DNA of 64,000 nt, taken from positions 62,001 through 126,000 of the forward strand of contig WAID01000001.1 of NCBI GenBank assembly GCA_016584495.1, given 5' to 3'. Source of the stretch: Celoporthe dispersa (lineage: Eukaryota; Ascomycota; Sordariomycetes; Diaporthales; Cryphonectriaceae). The notes below the pieces were generated by a model. The model was not told where the DNA came from, did not search any database, and saw nothing but the letters and a program-made list of their open reading frames with translations. Positions 34,206 to 46,849 of this stretch are shown here, in pieces; the stretch's first letter is position 1, and the number at the start of each line of letters is the position of its first letter. Both the position numbers and the translations under genes were made by a program.

Positions 34206-35246
34206 GTTTATGACGTCATGCACATTTCTATCAGATGAATCGTTGTATATAATAGCTCTCCAGGCGTCACTGTAAGTATTACTTCTCAACATACTCTCGG
34301 GTGATAGCCACATAACTGGTAAAATTTCTCGTTCTTCAATTCCGTATATACCGCGTACTGCTCTTTGCTAGCATGAACCTTTTTTGTAGTACCTGCTACG
34401 CCCCTGTCAGATAGTAATGCTCGTTACAGCCAAGTGTTTCAGCTGTAAGTGCTTTTCATCGTTCTCGGATACGATAGTCCGGAGCCTTGCCCGCTCCGCA
34501 TGACAAAAACTCATCGTGCCTTGCGATATGCTATTCCACGACAACAATCTAGACAACGAGAATCGCTACGGTCCTTATATGGAGCAGGACAAGAGAGCCC
34601 GCTTGTCCGCTCGTTACTGAGACAATGAAAACGAGCGGGCGCACCAGAGTCCGCAAATGATTTGACGTGAGGCCATGAGTTGGGACACGTCGTTTGAGCA
34701 CTGTCATTCGGGCCACCCGCGTTCAAGGGATTGAGGACAGTCCAATCGACTTAATGGAGACGAAGAAAATAAGCAGCCACAGAAGATTTGACAGAAGCGA
34801 TACTGCTTGATAGAAAATGCTGGAGGCGGAAGCTACCGGCATAGAAGCCCAACAGGCCGACTTGATAGCAATGCACGTCAAGCTCTGACACGTCCCCGGC
34901 AACACGGGAACAATGAACCAAGCTCGCGGCGGTGATCGTGCCGTGCACAATCATGGCATCTAATTATCTTCTCCATAGGCAGTCACTTAGCCGCCGGCAT
35001 AAATTAATTTTGGTACCTACCGAGTTATTCAATTGGGTGTTGCTGCACAAGAATCTTCTGCATAGGGGAAAAAACTAGAATCCATAGCCAGGAGGGCACT
35101 AATTATTATTGAATTTCCCGGCGCAAAGGAGATGAAATTGATTCAACTTTTATTGTAATATCTTTTTTTTGAATAAAACTAGAAAGGCAAGCTAAATTGT
35201 CTCGGGGTCGTTTTTATGAAACGGGACTAAGTTGACTAAACGCTAA

Positions 35247-35356
35247 GAAGGAAAGAAAGAAAGAAAAAAGTGAGCGGCCAGAAGGGCGGAAGCTGTCTAG
35301 ATGCTGGCTGGCTAGTAACCATGCACAGCCCCCGGCGCGAGTCACTGGCCTTCTCA
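35247..35356 (-). repeat. SINE-like short dispersed repeat, copy 2
   Basis: The plus strand begins with GAAGGAAAGAAAGAAAGAAA and ends with GAGTCACTGGCCTTCTCA, as in the copies at 32205 and 38048. A T-rich microsatellite follows at about 35360-35402. Confidence 0.5.
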
Positions 35357-35518
35357 CAAGACTTTTTTTCTTTCTTTCTTTCTTTTTTTTTTTTTTTTTT
35401 TTGAGTAGCGAAGGAATCTGAAGGGGTGTGGAGCTGGGTGGGGGCCATATAACTAGGGCGATGCACCGTACCATAATTTTGTTTGTGTAGCAAAGCGTGA
35501 AGAATACCCCTGGGCACT

Positions 35519-35555
35519 TGGCCCTCTGCTTCGTTCCTCCCGAAGCAGAGGGCCA
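35519..35555. repeat. Perfect 15-bp inverted repeat, 7-bp loop
   Basis: The left arm is TGGCCCTCTGCTTCG, the loop TTCCTCC and the right arm CGAAGCAGAGGGCCA. Confidence 0.9.
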
Positions 35556-36464
35556 GGAAGGCTAATGCCCACGAATAATCATCAGGAATTGTACATCTCC
35601 CAAGAATTAATTTTTACACTTCGCCACCTGAGCAATACATATTTATGAAGTGAATTATTGTTTTCTCTTATCTTTTCACCAATTTCTCTTTTAAAATAAT
35701 TCTTATTCCAGTTTTATTTACAAAGTCAACATTTATTTATTAAAGCAGGTCTGAATCTAATGTGGCATTCTGCATTGTACACTATGTTCTGCTCCGGTGG
35801 CTAAGTGTGAAAATTGATCCCTGGGAGTTGCACAGCCAGCAAAAGTTAAAAGGACCATCATATTCACTGGTCATAGGAGTAAAAATCTGCATCATGTGTT
35901 TCTCACTCCACTTTACTATACCCGTCTCATACTAAAGTTAAACTTTATTTTCAATTCTGCTACACCGCTTTTTGCAATTCGGGTGACTCACTAGCAGCTA
36001 CCCCAGCCAAGTAGCATCAGCCTGTTTGGGCGTTTCGACATTTTTCCTTTCCCAAGCATTAATTATTCATTGCCAATGTAATCTCAGGCTTCCTGGATCC
36101 AGGTTCGAAGTTGAGCAATACAATAGCTTCTCAATATGTTTATAGCAATCCCTTTTTTTCATCTTGTTCCAGACTGTCTTCATAATATTTAACTGTGGAG
36201 AAATAGCTAGACAAGCAAGCAAGAGCTTGAATGCTTGTTCATTTACATGGTAGGAGAAGCAGTCTCAGAAGCGCTTCTAAGAATGATCCTTGTAAACCCC
36301 CCTCTAGCCTCTAGAAAGGGGTGGGCAGTTCAAAAGCACAAAAGTGAACTCCCCTCGAGTGAAACAGAGCGCTGCATATACCAAGCTCTGACTGATAGTT
36401 GAAGAAAGAATACCGTCTCATTCACAATAGCAGTGTATTTTGACTGGCGGGTATGTATGCTCCT

Positions 36465-36928
36465 TGTAATGAGCACTGCTGTATCCTAAGGGTTCAACAA
36501 GTACATAAAGGGTTTATGCTAACAAGAGCGGTGTCAAAGTATAAGTCCAGCAATACCGGAAAGTCTGAGTATCTCTGCAATGTGCTACTAGCGGTGAGGC
36601 TATTGCTCGTGTGCGAAGTAATACTTAGATTGACGACTGAAGAGCTATGTACGATGATCTATTTAGAAGGTAATGAACGTGTCCTCATATGTCTCAACTC
36701 TTCAGTACCTGTTGATGCTGTTAGTATTGGTGATTAGGGTGTATCATTTGGATATGTTGCTGATCCATCTGATCCGACTATGTTGGATATGTAACATATC
36801 CAACATATCCATTCCGTGAACCCTAACCCTGAGCCACGTAATCCTGCCTTTCCCTGGGATCCGTTCCGGGCAGCCTGCGTGCTTGTCTTTGTTTCCATTG
36901 TGACCTGCATATTGGATGGGTCATAACA
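36465..36928 (-). mobile_element. Solo LTR, family A, with TSD CTCCT
   Basis: On the minus strand it starts TGTTATGACCCATCCA and ends CAGTGCTCATTACA, the same termini as the LTRs of the gypsy element at 41934-49288. A perfect 5-bp duplication CTCCT flanks it (36460-36464 and 36929-36933). It contains a telomere-like CCCTAACCCT at 36821-36830 (plus strand). The sequence is not RIP-like. Confidence 0.88.
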
Positions 36929-37470
36929 CTCCTGATCCATCATAATCTTCAATATCAATAGATCGGCGGTTGTTTCCTGTAGTCTTGTGAATATCAGCTT
37001 ACCCAGAAACATTTGGAGTCTGCAGGTTTCTTAACACCAGAGTGGTTCCAAATAAGAAGCTTGCTATGTTTTCATCCCAGCGCAATTACTTGCTTCCAGA
37101 TCCTGAACATGACTCATTCACCACCTTCTTCGCTTTCTCTTCTTTCATAAATAAAGCCCTTTCCAGTTACAATCAATAATACGATACTGTGTAGAACATT
37201 TATAGATTGGTCAGACTATGTATTATCGATCTAAAAAACAATGAAGCTGTCATTAGAAATGTAATAAGCACTGCTGTCTAACAAGAGTCTAGCAAGTACA
37301 CAAAGAGTTTATGCTAACAAGAGTAATATTGAAATGTAAATCCAAATAATATTGGAAACATTCTAAGTATGTCTATAGTATATCACTAGCAGTAAAGCTG
37401 TAACTTATGTTGGAGGTAATACTTAGATTGACGACTGAAAAACTATATACTATAATCTATTTAGTAATAA

Positions 37471-37783
37471 TGAACTAGAACCTCGGGCGCCGTCGAACAA
37501 AAGGATAAATATTAAAGCAATAAGAAAAGGCTTATGCAATCCAAAAGTACTGAATCGGTTACAAGGACAACAACAAACAAGGGCTATATATGCATAAGAT
37601 TAGAGTGAAAATCCTATCTTAGATTTATTTAGAGAGCTGAAATTAAAAATATTAGGAAAGATATTTTGTTGTTTCTATCTAAGCGAAGAAAAAAATGAAA
37701 AGGGGTTATACTCTTATATCTGAACGATCTTAGAACCTATCTACATTCCATATCTTAAGATTCACTCTATTGGCCACCATAAC
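37471..37783 (+). mobile_element. Family C element (about 310 bp, probable solo LTR), nested
   Basis: It begins TGAACTAGAACCTCGGGCGC and ends GGCCACCATAAC. AATAA lies immediately before (37466-37470) and after (37784-37788), a perfect 5-bp duplication. The host LTR sequence resumes afterwards. It is about collinear with 50709-51018. It is AT-shifted relative to that copy, consistent with RIP. If the true end is the following CA, the duplication is 4 bp. Confidence 0.8.
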
Positions 37784-38047
37784 AATAATAAATATATCCT
37801 TATATATTCAGCCTTTCAGTATCTGTTGATAATATTGGTATTAATTATTAAAGTAGCTTGTTTGGACCGAAGACAGCTGCATCGGTCCAAGATTGCATCA
37901 ACGGCAGTCCCGTCTCCCTAACCCTGGATTATGTAATTCTTTCCTTTTCCTAATCTGCACTAGATTGTTGGTTTCTCGGCTCCTGGGGGTTTCGTTCCGA
38001 GTAGCTTTCGTGCTTGTCCTTGTTTCTGTCTTGACCTGCATGTTGGA

Positions 38048-38163
38048 TTATGGGACTGACACTCATGGAAAGAAAAGAGGAAAGCCAGCTGGAAAGCTGG
38101 AGCTATCCACAATGCTGAGCAGCAACAGCGCACAGGCCAGGCCAGTGACTCACTGGCCCTCGC
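38048..38163 (-). repeat. SINE-like short dispersed repeat, copy 3, nested in the solo LTR
   Basis: It interrupts the LTR exactly where the copy at 36465-36928 reads GCATATTGGATGGGTC. The left flank is GCATGTTGGAT and the right flank GCATATGGAT, an imperfect duplication of about 10-11 bp as expected for target-primed insertion. The body has the purine tract GGAAAGAAAAGAGGAAAGC and CAGGCCAGGCCAGTGAC. Confidence 0.6.
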
Positions 38164-41039
38164 ATATGGATGGGTCATAACAAGAAAGCATAGGGATTGC
38201 GATGGACAGTAGATGCGCTTGTAATAAATTAGCAAGTGTCAACTGGTCTTGCTGTAGGTCTAACTCTTGGTTATAAAAATCGAAGCTTATAGAAGCTAGA
38301 GTGTTAGATGTTAGTCAATAAGAATCGGGAGTTTATTTGATTTCGATGCAAGATGATGCGCTATCGCATAGGAAATAGAATATGCTAACAGATGCAAATG
38401 GCGCCAGCCTTCCCAGCTGTTGCTTAATAAAGCTCAGCTTGAACTCTCCCTACAGCGGAAGCCTTATTACTGGTGATATTTACCTATGATGCATTCCTGT
38501 ACAGACAGAATAATTATACTCTCCACTCGCTCTTTGCTAGCATGAACCTGTTGTGTTGCTAATCCTCTGTCACGAAGCATTACTCATCATATCAATGCGG
38601 GGTTGGAACTGGCCTGAGCAATAATATTCAATGCCTATTGATATATTGTGTGAGCTAGATGGTGAGTCATCCTGTAAGTATAGATTCTCAATGCATAGTA
38701 GTATAACTCAATTCCTTGGCATTGGCTTATCCGCACCCGTAAAACTGTTTTGAGTTGTCCGATTCTGGGGTTCAAATTTAAGGAATGCAGATGAGTCATG
38801 TCTGAATCTTGCATTGAACGTAGGGCGTATGCATACACTAATCATATCTGAAGGTTAGATGGTGATATGTCACCAACCTGCAGTCAGATTTTTGAAACAG
38901 CTGAGCCAATAGCTGCCTGCTGCCTAAACCCATGCTTGGAAAACATCGGAATGAGTCATTATTAGATTCAAAATCAACTAGTGTAGTAACAAATAAACAG
39001 TGGCTGGCTTTTGCTATAGTATGATGCATATTTTCAGTCGTTCTAGTCAGCTACGCCCATCAGCTTCTTTCCTATGCAAATTTCAGTATTCCTGAAGATT
39101 CTACTATGTAGAGCAGGACCGCAATACAAACCCTCTTTGACACTTGAACTAGCCCTTGGATCCTGATGTTATGTTCATGACTTATATAGCAGCTATGCAT
39201 CTTAGTGCACGCAGACTTAGTAGAGACTCACTGGCTCTAGCTTGTGTATCGAATGTTACTTCCATATGTATCCGATAATCTTTTTTATTAATGTGACTAG
39301 ATAAAAAGAATGATGATTTCTCTAGATTGTAGTATATGAGATGGTGCTCGCAGTGATATCTGTAGACGACGAGGGTGATATCTATATTTACCACCATTCT
39401 AATAGATTTTGCGCCAAAGGTGACAATAATCTCAGACAAATCTGATCATTGGAGACGAGGGATTTATTTAAAGACTTAGCAATTATGAATCAAACATCGA
39501 TCTGTTTGCATTCCCTTTTATAGTAACTCGGCTTTTATTTTTTGCTCTACTGCCTTTTCATCTGGCTGTTCTAATTCTCGCAAACTTCAGCTCGCTTCTC
39601 CTAGATGCAGCAGCAACAGCTATCAAGGGTGTAATAGAAAACTGGAAGCTATTTCATTTGATATATTCTTGAAAATATTCATCAATCAAGCATTGACAGA
39701 AGTTGCTATGGTTCTCGGATAGTTTACATATAGATTCTTTGCGGATCTCTTCGGATCATTCTACGTCATGAGTTTGAAAGTGTTATGGGTGAATAAATAA
39801 TACATACGTTGCTGGGGAGGCAGTGTCCTGCAATGAGTCAGATTTTTTCTTCTTCCCAGCAGGCGTACTACGCTATTATCATCTGCTCCCATTCGACACA
39901 TATAGCATTTCTGCCTTCTCCATCCGACCCTTTTCCACCACGACTCATATCAAGCCTCCACCCAAGTTTATTACACAGCTTGCTAATTTATTGAGAGAGT
40001 CTATAACTATAAGAAATATACAGCCAGCCCACCCCGTCCTCTGTCAGGCGTGGTGGCAAATAATCACTCCACCTGGTTTGATTGCGAGATCGCTTACCTT
40101 TGTGATCAGGATTCTATACTTCCTTGGAGCCTATGTGTTCCGTTTACTCCTTCCGTAAAAAAAAGCGGCTCTGTTTGCCAGTAGGGCACATGTCACGTAT
40201 ATCTAAAAGGAGCAGTGTCAGCCAAGCTTACCTAACTATGGTCTGCTCTATATTCGACTAAAGAGTTCCGTCTCGATCTTGTGGATTACTCCAGAGTTTT
40301 ACATCAGTCAATGTTTTGCCCTGCTCAACCAGCCAACGCCCGACGGCCGTTTTATTATATGCTGTGGTTACTGTGGCAGAGGTCACGGGGGGCACCTATT
40401 ACTAGGGGGGGGGGGCACAGTAGCCAGTAGCACGCCATCCTAATCCTGGCCAGCACTATCAGGCCTGTGCATATCCCGAGGCTGTCCATTCTAGCTATAG
40501 CTGTTGAATCCATCGATCTTTATACGTCTTGTGACCATCCCCGAGGTGTTTTTTTTCGCAGTCACATAAACTTGATCTGATCGGCATTGAAATCGTGCAT
40601 GACTCATTAGGAAGCGTTCAGAGCAGCGAGCGTGACACAGGTTGTAATAGTAGAGGTGTGGATTGAATATGTTCCTCGCCTTACCCTTTCTATCTCTGAA
40701 GCTCTTTTTGGGCTATCTGACTCATAATCTCCTGGGCGTAGCTTGAATATACTATGGTAGTCGCCATATTGACCACTCATCCGTACAATTCTATAACGGG
40801 TTTAGACTTCAGGCCCTCCTCCTCAGACTCTCTCTTCTCGTTATTAGAGAGACATGGGCTTCAAGAAATGCCAAACCCCTTGATACAAGGCCTTTCGCAC
40901 TTGTTCTTCACTCATATATCGTTCAAATCTATATGTTAGCATGGTTATTGGAGTAGGATTCCTGTCGGACTCATGCGAAAACAAGACCCAAAGAGTGAAT
41001 TGAGAAAAATATCTGTCAGATTTCAGGGGAAAGTCTCTG

Positions 41040-41400
41040 CTGCATGAAGTGCCTAGCAGAACGGTGCAAAAGGTCTCTATTCAGGCTACTTCCCTCTATT
41101 CAGGTCCCAGAGGTAGCAGTACACCTATTTATATAGCAACGGTACACACCAGGCAAGGTCAGTCCGAAGCCTGGGGACTGGTTCCCTTGCCCTCTGGCCT
41201 GAAAGGCCTCCCTGAGGCCTTTCGCCCTGAGGAGCCGGGTCTCGCGGCATTGACTGAGGCCATTTAGGCTCTTCTGGAACCGTTCTATTCGTTGGCCGTG
41301 CACTCCTTTATCGGCCCCTGGTGAAGACCCCCTCAGGGGGGGGTCTTCATCCGGAGCTCTTCTTCTAGCCGGCTGGCCGTGCCAGGCTTTCCTAGTCTGA
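41040..41400. repeat. GC-rich island with inverted repeats, possible TE relic
   Basis: It contains GAAAGGCCT-CCCTG-AGGCCTTTC at about 41205-41230 and GAAGACCCCC / GGGGGTCTTC at 41323-41348. The composition stands out from the AT-rich flanks. No coding match. It could be part of an LTR or MITE not otherwise present in the window. Confidence 0.4.
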
Positions 41401-41706
41401 CAATATCTTTTTAATCTTCCCGACTAATGTAACCCTGCTATATCCTCATAGACCCAACCCACCTTCTGAGCGTCCATTCAATGCTGAACAGAAAGGCATG
41501 ACGATGGTTTTGCTGTCGTTCTACAGAAATGCATTTTGTAATACTAGAGGCAGTAAAGGTCAACCCGTACTAGGGATTAATATCTATATTCATCTTTTTT
41601 ACTAGCCTTCTCCTGTCTGTATCAAAACAACGTATTTTCGGCAAAGCTAGCGCTGTCAATTGCAAATCAATAAGCAGTGGCTGTCTACTCTGTCACATCC
41701 TGGGGC

Positions 41707-41745
41707 CGCACGGACCAAGAAAATTTTACATTCTTGGTCCGTGCG
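41707..41745. repeat. Perfect 15-bp inverted repeat, 9-bp loop
   Basis: The left arm is CGCACGGACCAAGAA (41707-41721) and the right arm TTCTTGGTCCGTGCG (41731-41745). It lies about 190 bp upstream of the gypsy element. TGTCACATCC precedes it and could be an old LTR start. Confidence 0.9.
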
Positions 41746-41928
41746 TTCTAACTTCAGTATTACTCAGACTCTCGACTCTCGGGTGACTCATCCCTTGTGT
41801 TTTGCCAATGACAAGCATTTGGGGCAGAAATAAATATCACTTAGAGAATGCAATGAATTGACGGCCAATATCTGTAATATAATGCTATGAGATACTGTGA
41901 TTCTCATAGCCGCTCTCGTTGGCAGAAT

Positions 41929-41933
41929 ATGTA
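41929..41933. repeat. Target-site duplication, left copy (ATGTA)
   Basis: Identical to 49289-49293; it flanks the gypsy element. Confidence 0.92.
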
Positions 41934-42377
41934 TGTTATGACCCATCCAACATGCAGATCACAAATAAAGTGGCCTAACAGCGGGGCACGGAAAACTAGC
42001 AGAATCCAGATACAAAAGCAGTAGAGAAAAAGGATTACATAATCCAGAGTTAGGGTTATTGATAGATAAGATAGACATCTATCATATCTATTAATAATAG
42101 ATAGGATAGATATCTATTATATTTATCAAACTGAAAAGCTAAATATATAAGAATATACTCATTACTAATAGATAAATTCAATATATAGCTTTTTAATTAT
42201 TAATCTAAGTATTTAGTCTTATATATTGGATAGCTTTAAAAGCAGTAAATATTTGTATTGCTTATTAGGATTTGTATAATTCTATATTCAAAAATTTAAT
42301 ACTTTTTGATATCTTTTTTGCTAATATAAACCTAATTAGTACTTAAAAATCTTCGGATTACTGCAATACTTATAATA
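41934..42377 (+). repeat. 5' LTR of the gypsy element (444 bp)
   Basis: The first 110 bp or so are unmutated (TGTTATGACCCATCC, GGGGCACGG). From about 42060 on it is strongly AT-shifted against the 3' LTR. It contains TTAGGGTTA at 42050-42058. Confidence 0.92.
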
Positions 42378-43292
42378 TTTTAACGACTCTTATTTAAGAA
42401 AGATTCAATATTATTCTTTTGAGCAATATAGAATATAATAGCTTTTCAGATGCCTATTTTATCTACTTATAAGCCTATATATGAATAGATAATCAATGCT
42501 ATCGCTAATCTTTAGGAGCAGATTCGCATTTTATAGTAATAGAATAATAATCTGATTCCTATTATAGCAAATAAAGCATATAAAATAGATAAGCTAATTA
42601 TATATAATAGAGCGCAGAAAATATTTTATAGATTCCTTACTTATTGCAAAGCATATTTTCTATATTATATTGCTCAATTTATCTCTAAGTATGAAAAAGT
42701 TATTCTTGCTGGAATTCGCTTTAAAAAGAATGCTTTTATTTAGTACGAATTTTCTCTATGCAATTATCTGGAGTATTAGAATGATCTCAATATATGCAAC
42801 CAAAATATTAAAAATATATTCGACTCTTTTGCAAGTTTCGAGAAAGCTTTTAAGGAAACTTTTAATAATCCAAATAAAGAATGCATTATAGCTTAATAAC
42901 TTATAGATCTAAAGTAGACTAAATTAGTCTTAGCTTATATAATTAGATTTAAATAGCTCTTAGTATAGCTTTCATAAAAAGATAAGAATTTTATAGAATA
43001 TTATTATAAAAGATTTAAAGATAAAATCAAAAATAAAATCTCTAAATAAAATTAGCTAGAGGATTTTGCAATATTCTCAAATTAGGCAATCTGTATTGAT
43101 AATTATCTATATAAATGATAGATAGAAAAGTTTAAAAAAGAAGGAAGCTAGATTTGAAGAATCTTAGCCAATTCGAATAAGAAACTCCAATATTAGAAGA
43201 AACTATATAGTATTTCCCAAAGCAGCAATATTTATATTAGACTTATAAAACTCGATATTACTAATCGCGATATTCGCAAAAGCAATAGAGAA

Positions 43293-43334
43293 TGCTTTAA
43301 TTATAGAAAATTAGAATACTTTATATGCAAGTAT
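43293..43334 (+). pseudogene. Gag CCHC zinc knuckle, destroyed by RIP
   Basis: The frame reads CFNYRKLEYFICKY. The spacing is exactly CX2CX4HX4C, with the second Cys, the His and the last Cys all changed to Tyr. Each is a single G-to-A or C-to-T step (TGT/TGC to TAT, CAC to TAC). Confidence 0.8.
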
Positions 43335-45539
43335 AGACAGCTTAAGAAATCTAGATAGCAATCTATCTAGGAAAGATAATAAGCAAATATTGCAAAATAA
43401 TAGAAATCTAATCTATTAAGCAATAATTATTTATCTAAGCAAGCAGTAGACTCTATTGCTTATAAATATCTTAACTAGATATTCTATTATAATAATAGAT
43501 ATTTACTATATCTTATAGAAAAAGAAAGCTTAGAATAATTCTTTAAGAAGCTTAAAAGAAAAAAAGCAATTAGTTATAGAATAATATAGCCTATATTATA
43601 ATAAGGTCTTATAAGATAATAATTCAGATTATTTATTTAATCTAATAAATAATTAATCAAAAAATAATCAATTAGAAGATAATAAGAGGAGATTCTTTCT
43701 AGAATATTAGATATAATTTCTCGATAAAGAATTAGAGAAAGCAATAATTGAAATCTTTAAATTAGGAGATTTATAAAATAAGCAGCTAAGCAAGCTATTA
43801 TAATCAAAAATTTCCAAATCAGAAAGCGATAATATTAGCTAAAGATAAATAATATATAAAAAGATATTAGTATAAAATCTAAGATAGAAATAGACTAAAT
43901 ATATTATCTAAATATAATAATTTAAAGAGATTTTTATTTATATATTCTTTCAAGAAGCAGAAGCTTTTAAATATAAAGATTTTAGAATTGCTTATTATTA
44001 TAGAAAGTATTATAAGATTATATAAATCTTTTATATATATTATAGCTATAGAATATACTTTGCAAAGAAAGCAGAAAATAAATGCTTTCTAGTTAGAGAA
44101 TAGAATAAGATTATTTATATTATTGAAAAACTAAATATTAGATTTATAAAGAAACTCAATTATATCTAGAAATATGCATAAATCAGATATCTAAATAATT
44201 TCCTAAAAGCTTATATCAATAAGCATATCAAATAATAGCAATATATTATTAGAATATACAAGATTTATAAATAGAAGAAAGCAGATATATAATATAGCGC
44301 TCAAGACTAGAAAAGAAGGCATTAGTATAGCTAATAATAAGTAAAAAGATTCGCAAAATAAGCAATTTAATTTTTAAAAAAAAGAAATCGCTTATAAAAA
44401 ATAATAAATAATCTAGACTAGTAAAGTCTCTATATATAATAGTCAAGAAGAACTATATATATATTATATTTGATATAATTATTAATAAATAAAGATATTA
44501 TATATTATTAGATAATAGCGCTCAAAAGAATTATATTTCATTATAAATAATCAATATAATATAAATATTATAGCAATATAAGAAAGAATCCTATATTCTT
44601 AATACTATAGAAAGAAAGCTTATCTTATATAATTAGAATATTATAGATATAGAGACTGATTATTTACTAATATTTATTCAAAGTTTTATAATTTATATTA
44701 TTTTTAATATTATAAATATAATATAATATGCGCTAATTCTAGGATTTTCTTAGCTTAAAAAGCATAATTTTCGAATCGATTGGATTATTAGCCAAATCTC
44801 TTGAGAATAAGCTATACTCAAAAAGATAGTTGTAATTAAAAGCAAAGAGTAGAATTCAGTTACTAAGCATAATTTAAGGAAAAAGTACTTAAATAGACTT
44901 ATATATATCTCTAAATTAGCAGAGATTAATAGCTTATAAAGAAAGATTGCAGAATCTTCAGATTTATAAAAAAAGATTAAAAATAAATTATATATAATAA
45001 TAAATAATAGCTAGATGCAAAGAAAAAGTATATTATAAAGCAATAAATATAGATTTTGGAATTATAAAGAGATTAATCTTTCAAAAAAAGAAATTAATAA
45101 GCTATAATAAATTATAAATATTAACTTAGATTGCTTAATAAAGGAAAAAGAATAACTAAAATCTAATATAATTAATAGCTTATAGAAAAGCTATTTAGAA
45201 GTATTTTAAAATAAGAAGAAGAATACTTAATAATATTTTCTATTTCTCTAGATAGCAGAAATTGAAGAAAGATTTATATTAATATTTAAGAGAATTCTAA
45301 GAGAATATTAAGAATTTACAGAATTATTCTTGGGAAAGTTCAAAAATAGATTTCTAAAATATAGACTATTCGATTATAAGATTTCTCTAAAAGAAGAAAC
45401 TAAATTAGGATTCAAGCTAATTTATAGCTTAAATAAGACAGAATTTGAAGCATTTAGAGAGTATTTGAATAAGAATTTCAAATAAAGATATATCAGATTC
45501 TTATAATTCCTAATAAAATATCCTATAATATTTGTATTT

Positions 45540-45900
45540 AAGAAAAATAGCAAGCTTAAGCTTTATATAGACTATAGGCAGCTTAATAATATTATTATTA
45601 AGAATTGATATTTTTACTGCTTATTAAAAAGCTTAAAAACTGATTATGCGGCGTATAATAGTTTATAGTATTCAATCTCAAGAAAGATTATTATTATATA
45701 CGTATTAAGGAAGAAAAAGAATGGAAGATAGCTTTCAGAATTTGCTATAAATATTTCGAATATTAGATTATGCTTTTTAGATTAATTAATATATTAGTAT
45801 CTTTCTAAGAAATAATTAATTATATTTTATACAAATATTTCGATATCTTTATTATTATATACTTTAATAATATTTTTATTTATTCTAAAGATTATAAAGA
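45540..45900 (+). pseudogene. Reverse transcriptase core, destroyed by RIP
   Basis: LYIDYRQLN (45561-45587), then, after an indel near 45650-45662, FNLKKDYYYIRIKEE, EWKIAFRICYKYFEY and finally IIYFNNIFIYS. The last is YLDDILIYS in active elements; GAT to AAT at both catalytic aspartates is the RIP change on the opposite strand. Confidence 0.85.
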
Positions 45901-46849
45901 ATATAGGAAATATATATAGATAGTCTTATAGATATTTCAAAATAATAAACTTTTTATAGAACTAATTAAGAATTACTTTTATATTTAAAAGATTGATTAT
46001 CTAAGATATATTATTAAGCTAGGCTATATATAGATGCAAAAAAATAAGATCGAAGCTTTATATAATTAGCTAATTTCCAAAATAATAAAAGATATTAGAA
46101 TATTTCTCGAATATGCAAACTTCTATTAGCAGTTTATTAGTAATTATTTAATAATTGCTAAATTATTAATAAATCTGATGAAAAAAAGCGAAATGTTTTG
46201 ATAGAATAAGAAGAAATAAAAAGCTTTTGAAATTATTAAAGCTAAGATTGCGAAAAATCCAATCTTTGAGAAAGCTAATCTGATATAAGAATTCGAAATC
46301 GCATTAGATATATCGGAATATAAATATAGCGCAGAATTAATCTAAAGAGATAATTAAAGATAATTAAGATTTATAGCGAATTTTTCAAAAAAGTTTAGCA
46401 GATTAGAATTACAATATGAGATTCTAGATAAAGAATTTATAGTAATAATATATATATTCTAAGAATAGCAATATTATTTGATAGAAGCAAAATTGCTAAT
46501 CAAGATATTTATAGATTATAAGAATCTTATAATATTCACAATAATCAAAGTTTTTAATAAAAGACAAATTCGATAGGCAGAGTTTCTCTTCTAGTTCGAT
46601 ATCAAAATTATCTATATTGCAAGAAAGGAAAATATTAGAATAAATGCTTTTAGCAAATAATCAGATTTTCGACTAGATATAGAGATCGAAGAATGAATAC
46701 TTTTTAGTATAAATAAGAATAGTAATTTTATATAAATATAAGAGATTAATACAATACTTAGAATCGCATATTAAGAAAAGAACTTAGAAAATATGATTTT
46801 AATAGAATAAGATAAATATATTAAGGAAATATATAGCGCATTTATATAT

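Larger units (their letters stand above)
34206..36464. other. AT-rich gene-free region
   Basis: No gene is recognised. It holds one SINE-like repeat and a perfect 15-bp inverted repeat, both listed separately. Confidence 0.55.
37260..38182 (-). mobile_element. Solo LTR, family A, with TSD AGAAA and two nested insertions
   Basis: The plus strand starts TGTAATAAGCACTGC and ends GGGTCATAACA. The 5-bp duplication AGAAA is at 37255-37259 and 38183-38187. Compared with the uninterrupted LTR at 36465 it carries two insertions: a 313-bp element at 37471-37783 and a SINE-like element at about 38048-38163. Parts are AT-shifted relative to the other copy. It also has CCCTAACCCT at 37916-37925. Confidence 0.88.
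38183..41928. other. AT-rich gene-free region with one GC-rich island
   Basis: No gene is recognised. A poly-G run lies near 40408-40417. The stretch at about 41040-41400 is clearly GC-richer than its surroundings and hairpin-prone (see separate entries). The remainder has short frames only. Confidence 0.55.

Noticed and set aside
39809..40158. Overlapping plus-strand frames rich in Ser, Phe and Pro
   Set aside because: Low-complexity C/T-rich sequence gives such frames by chance; no homology.
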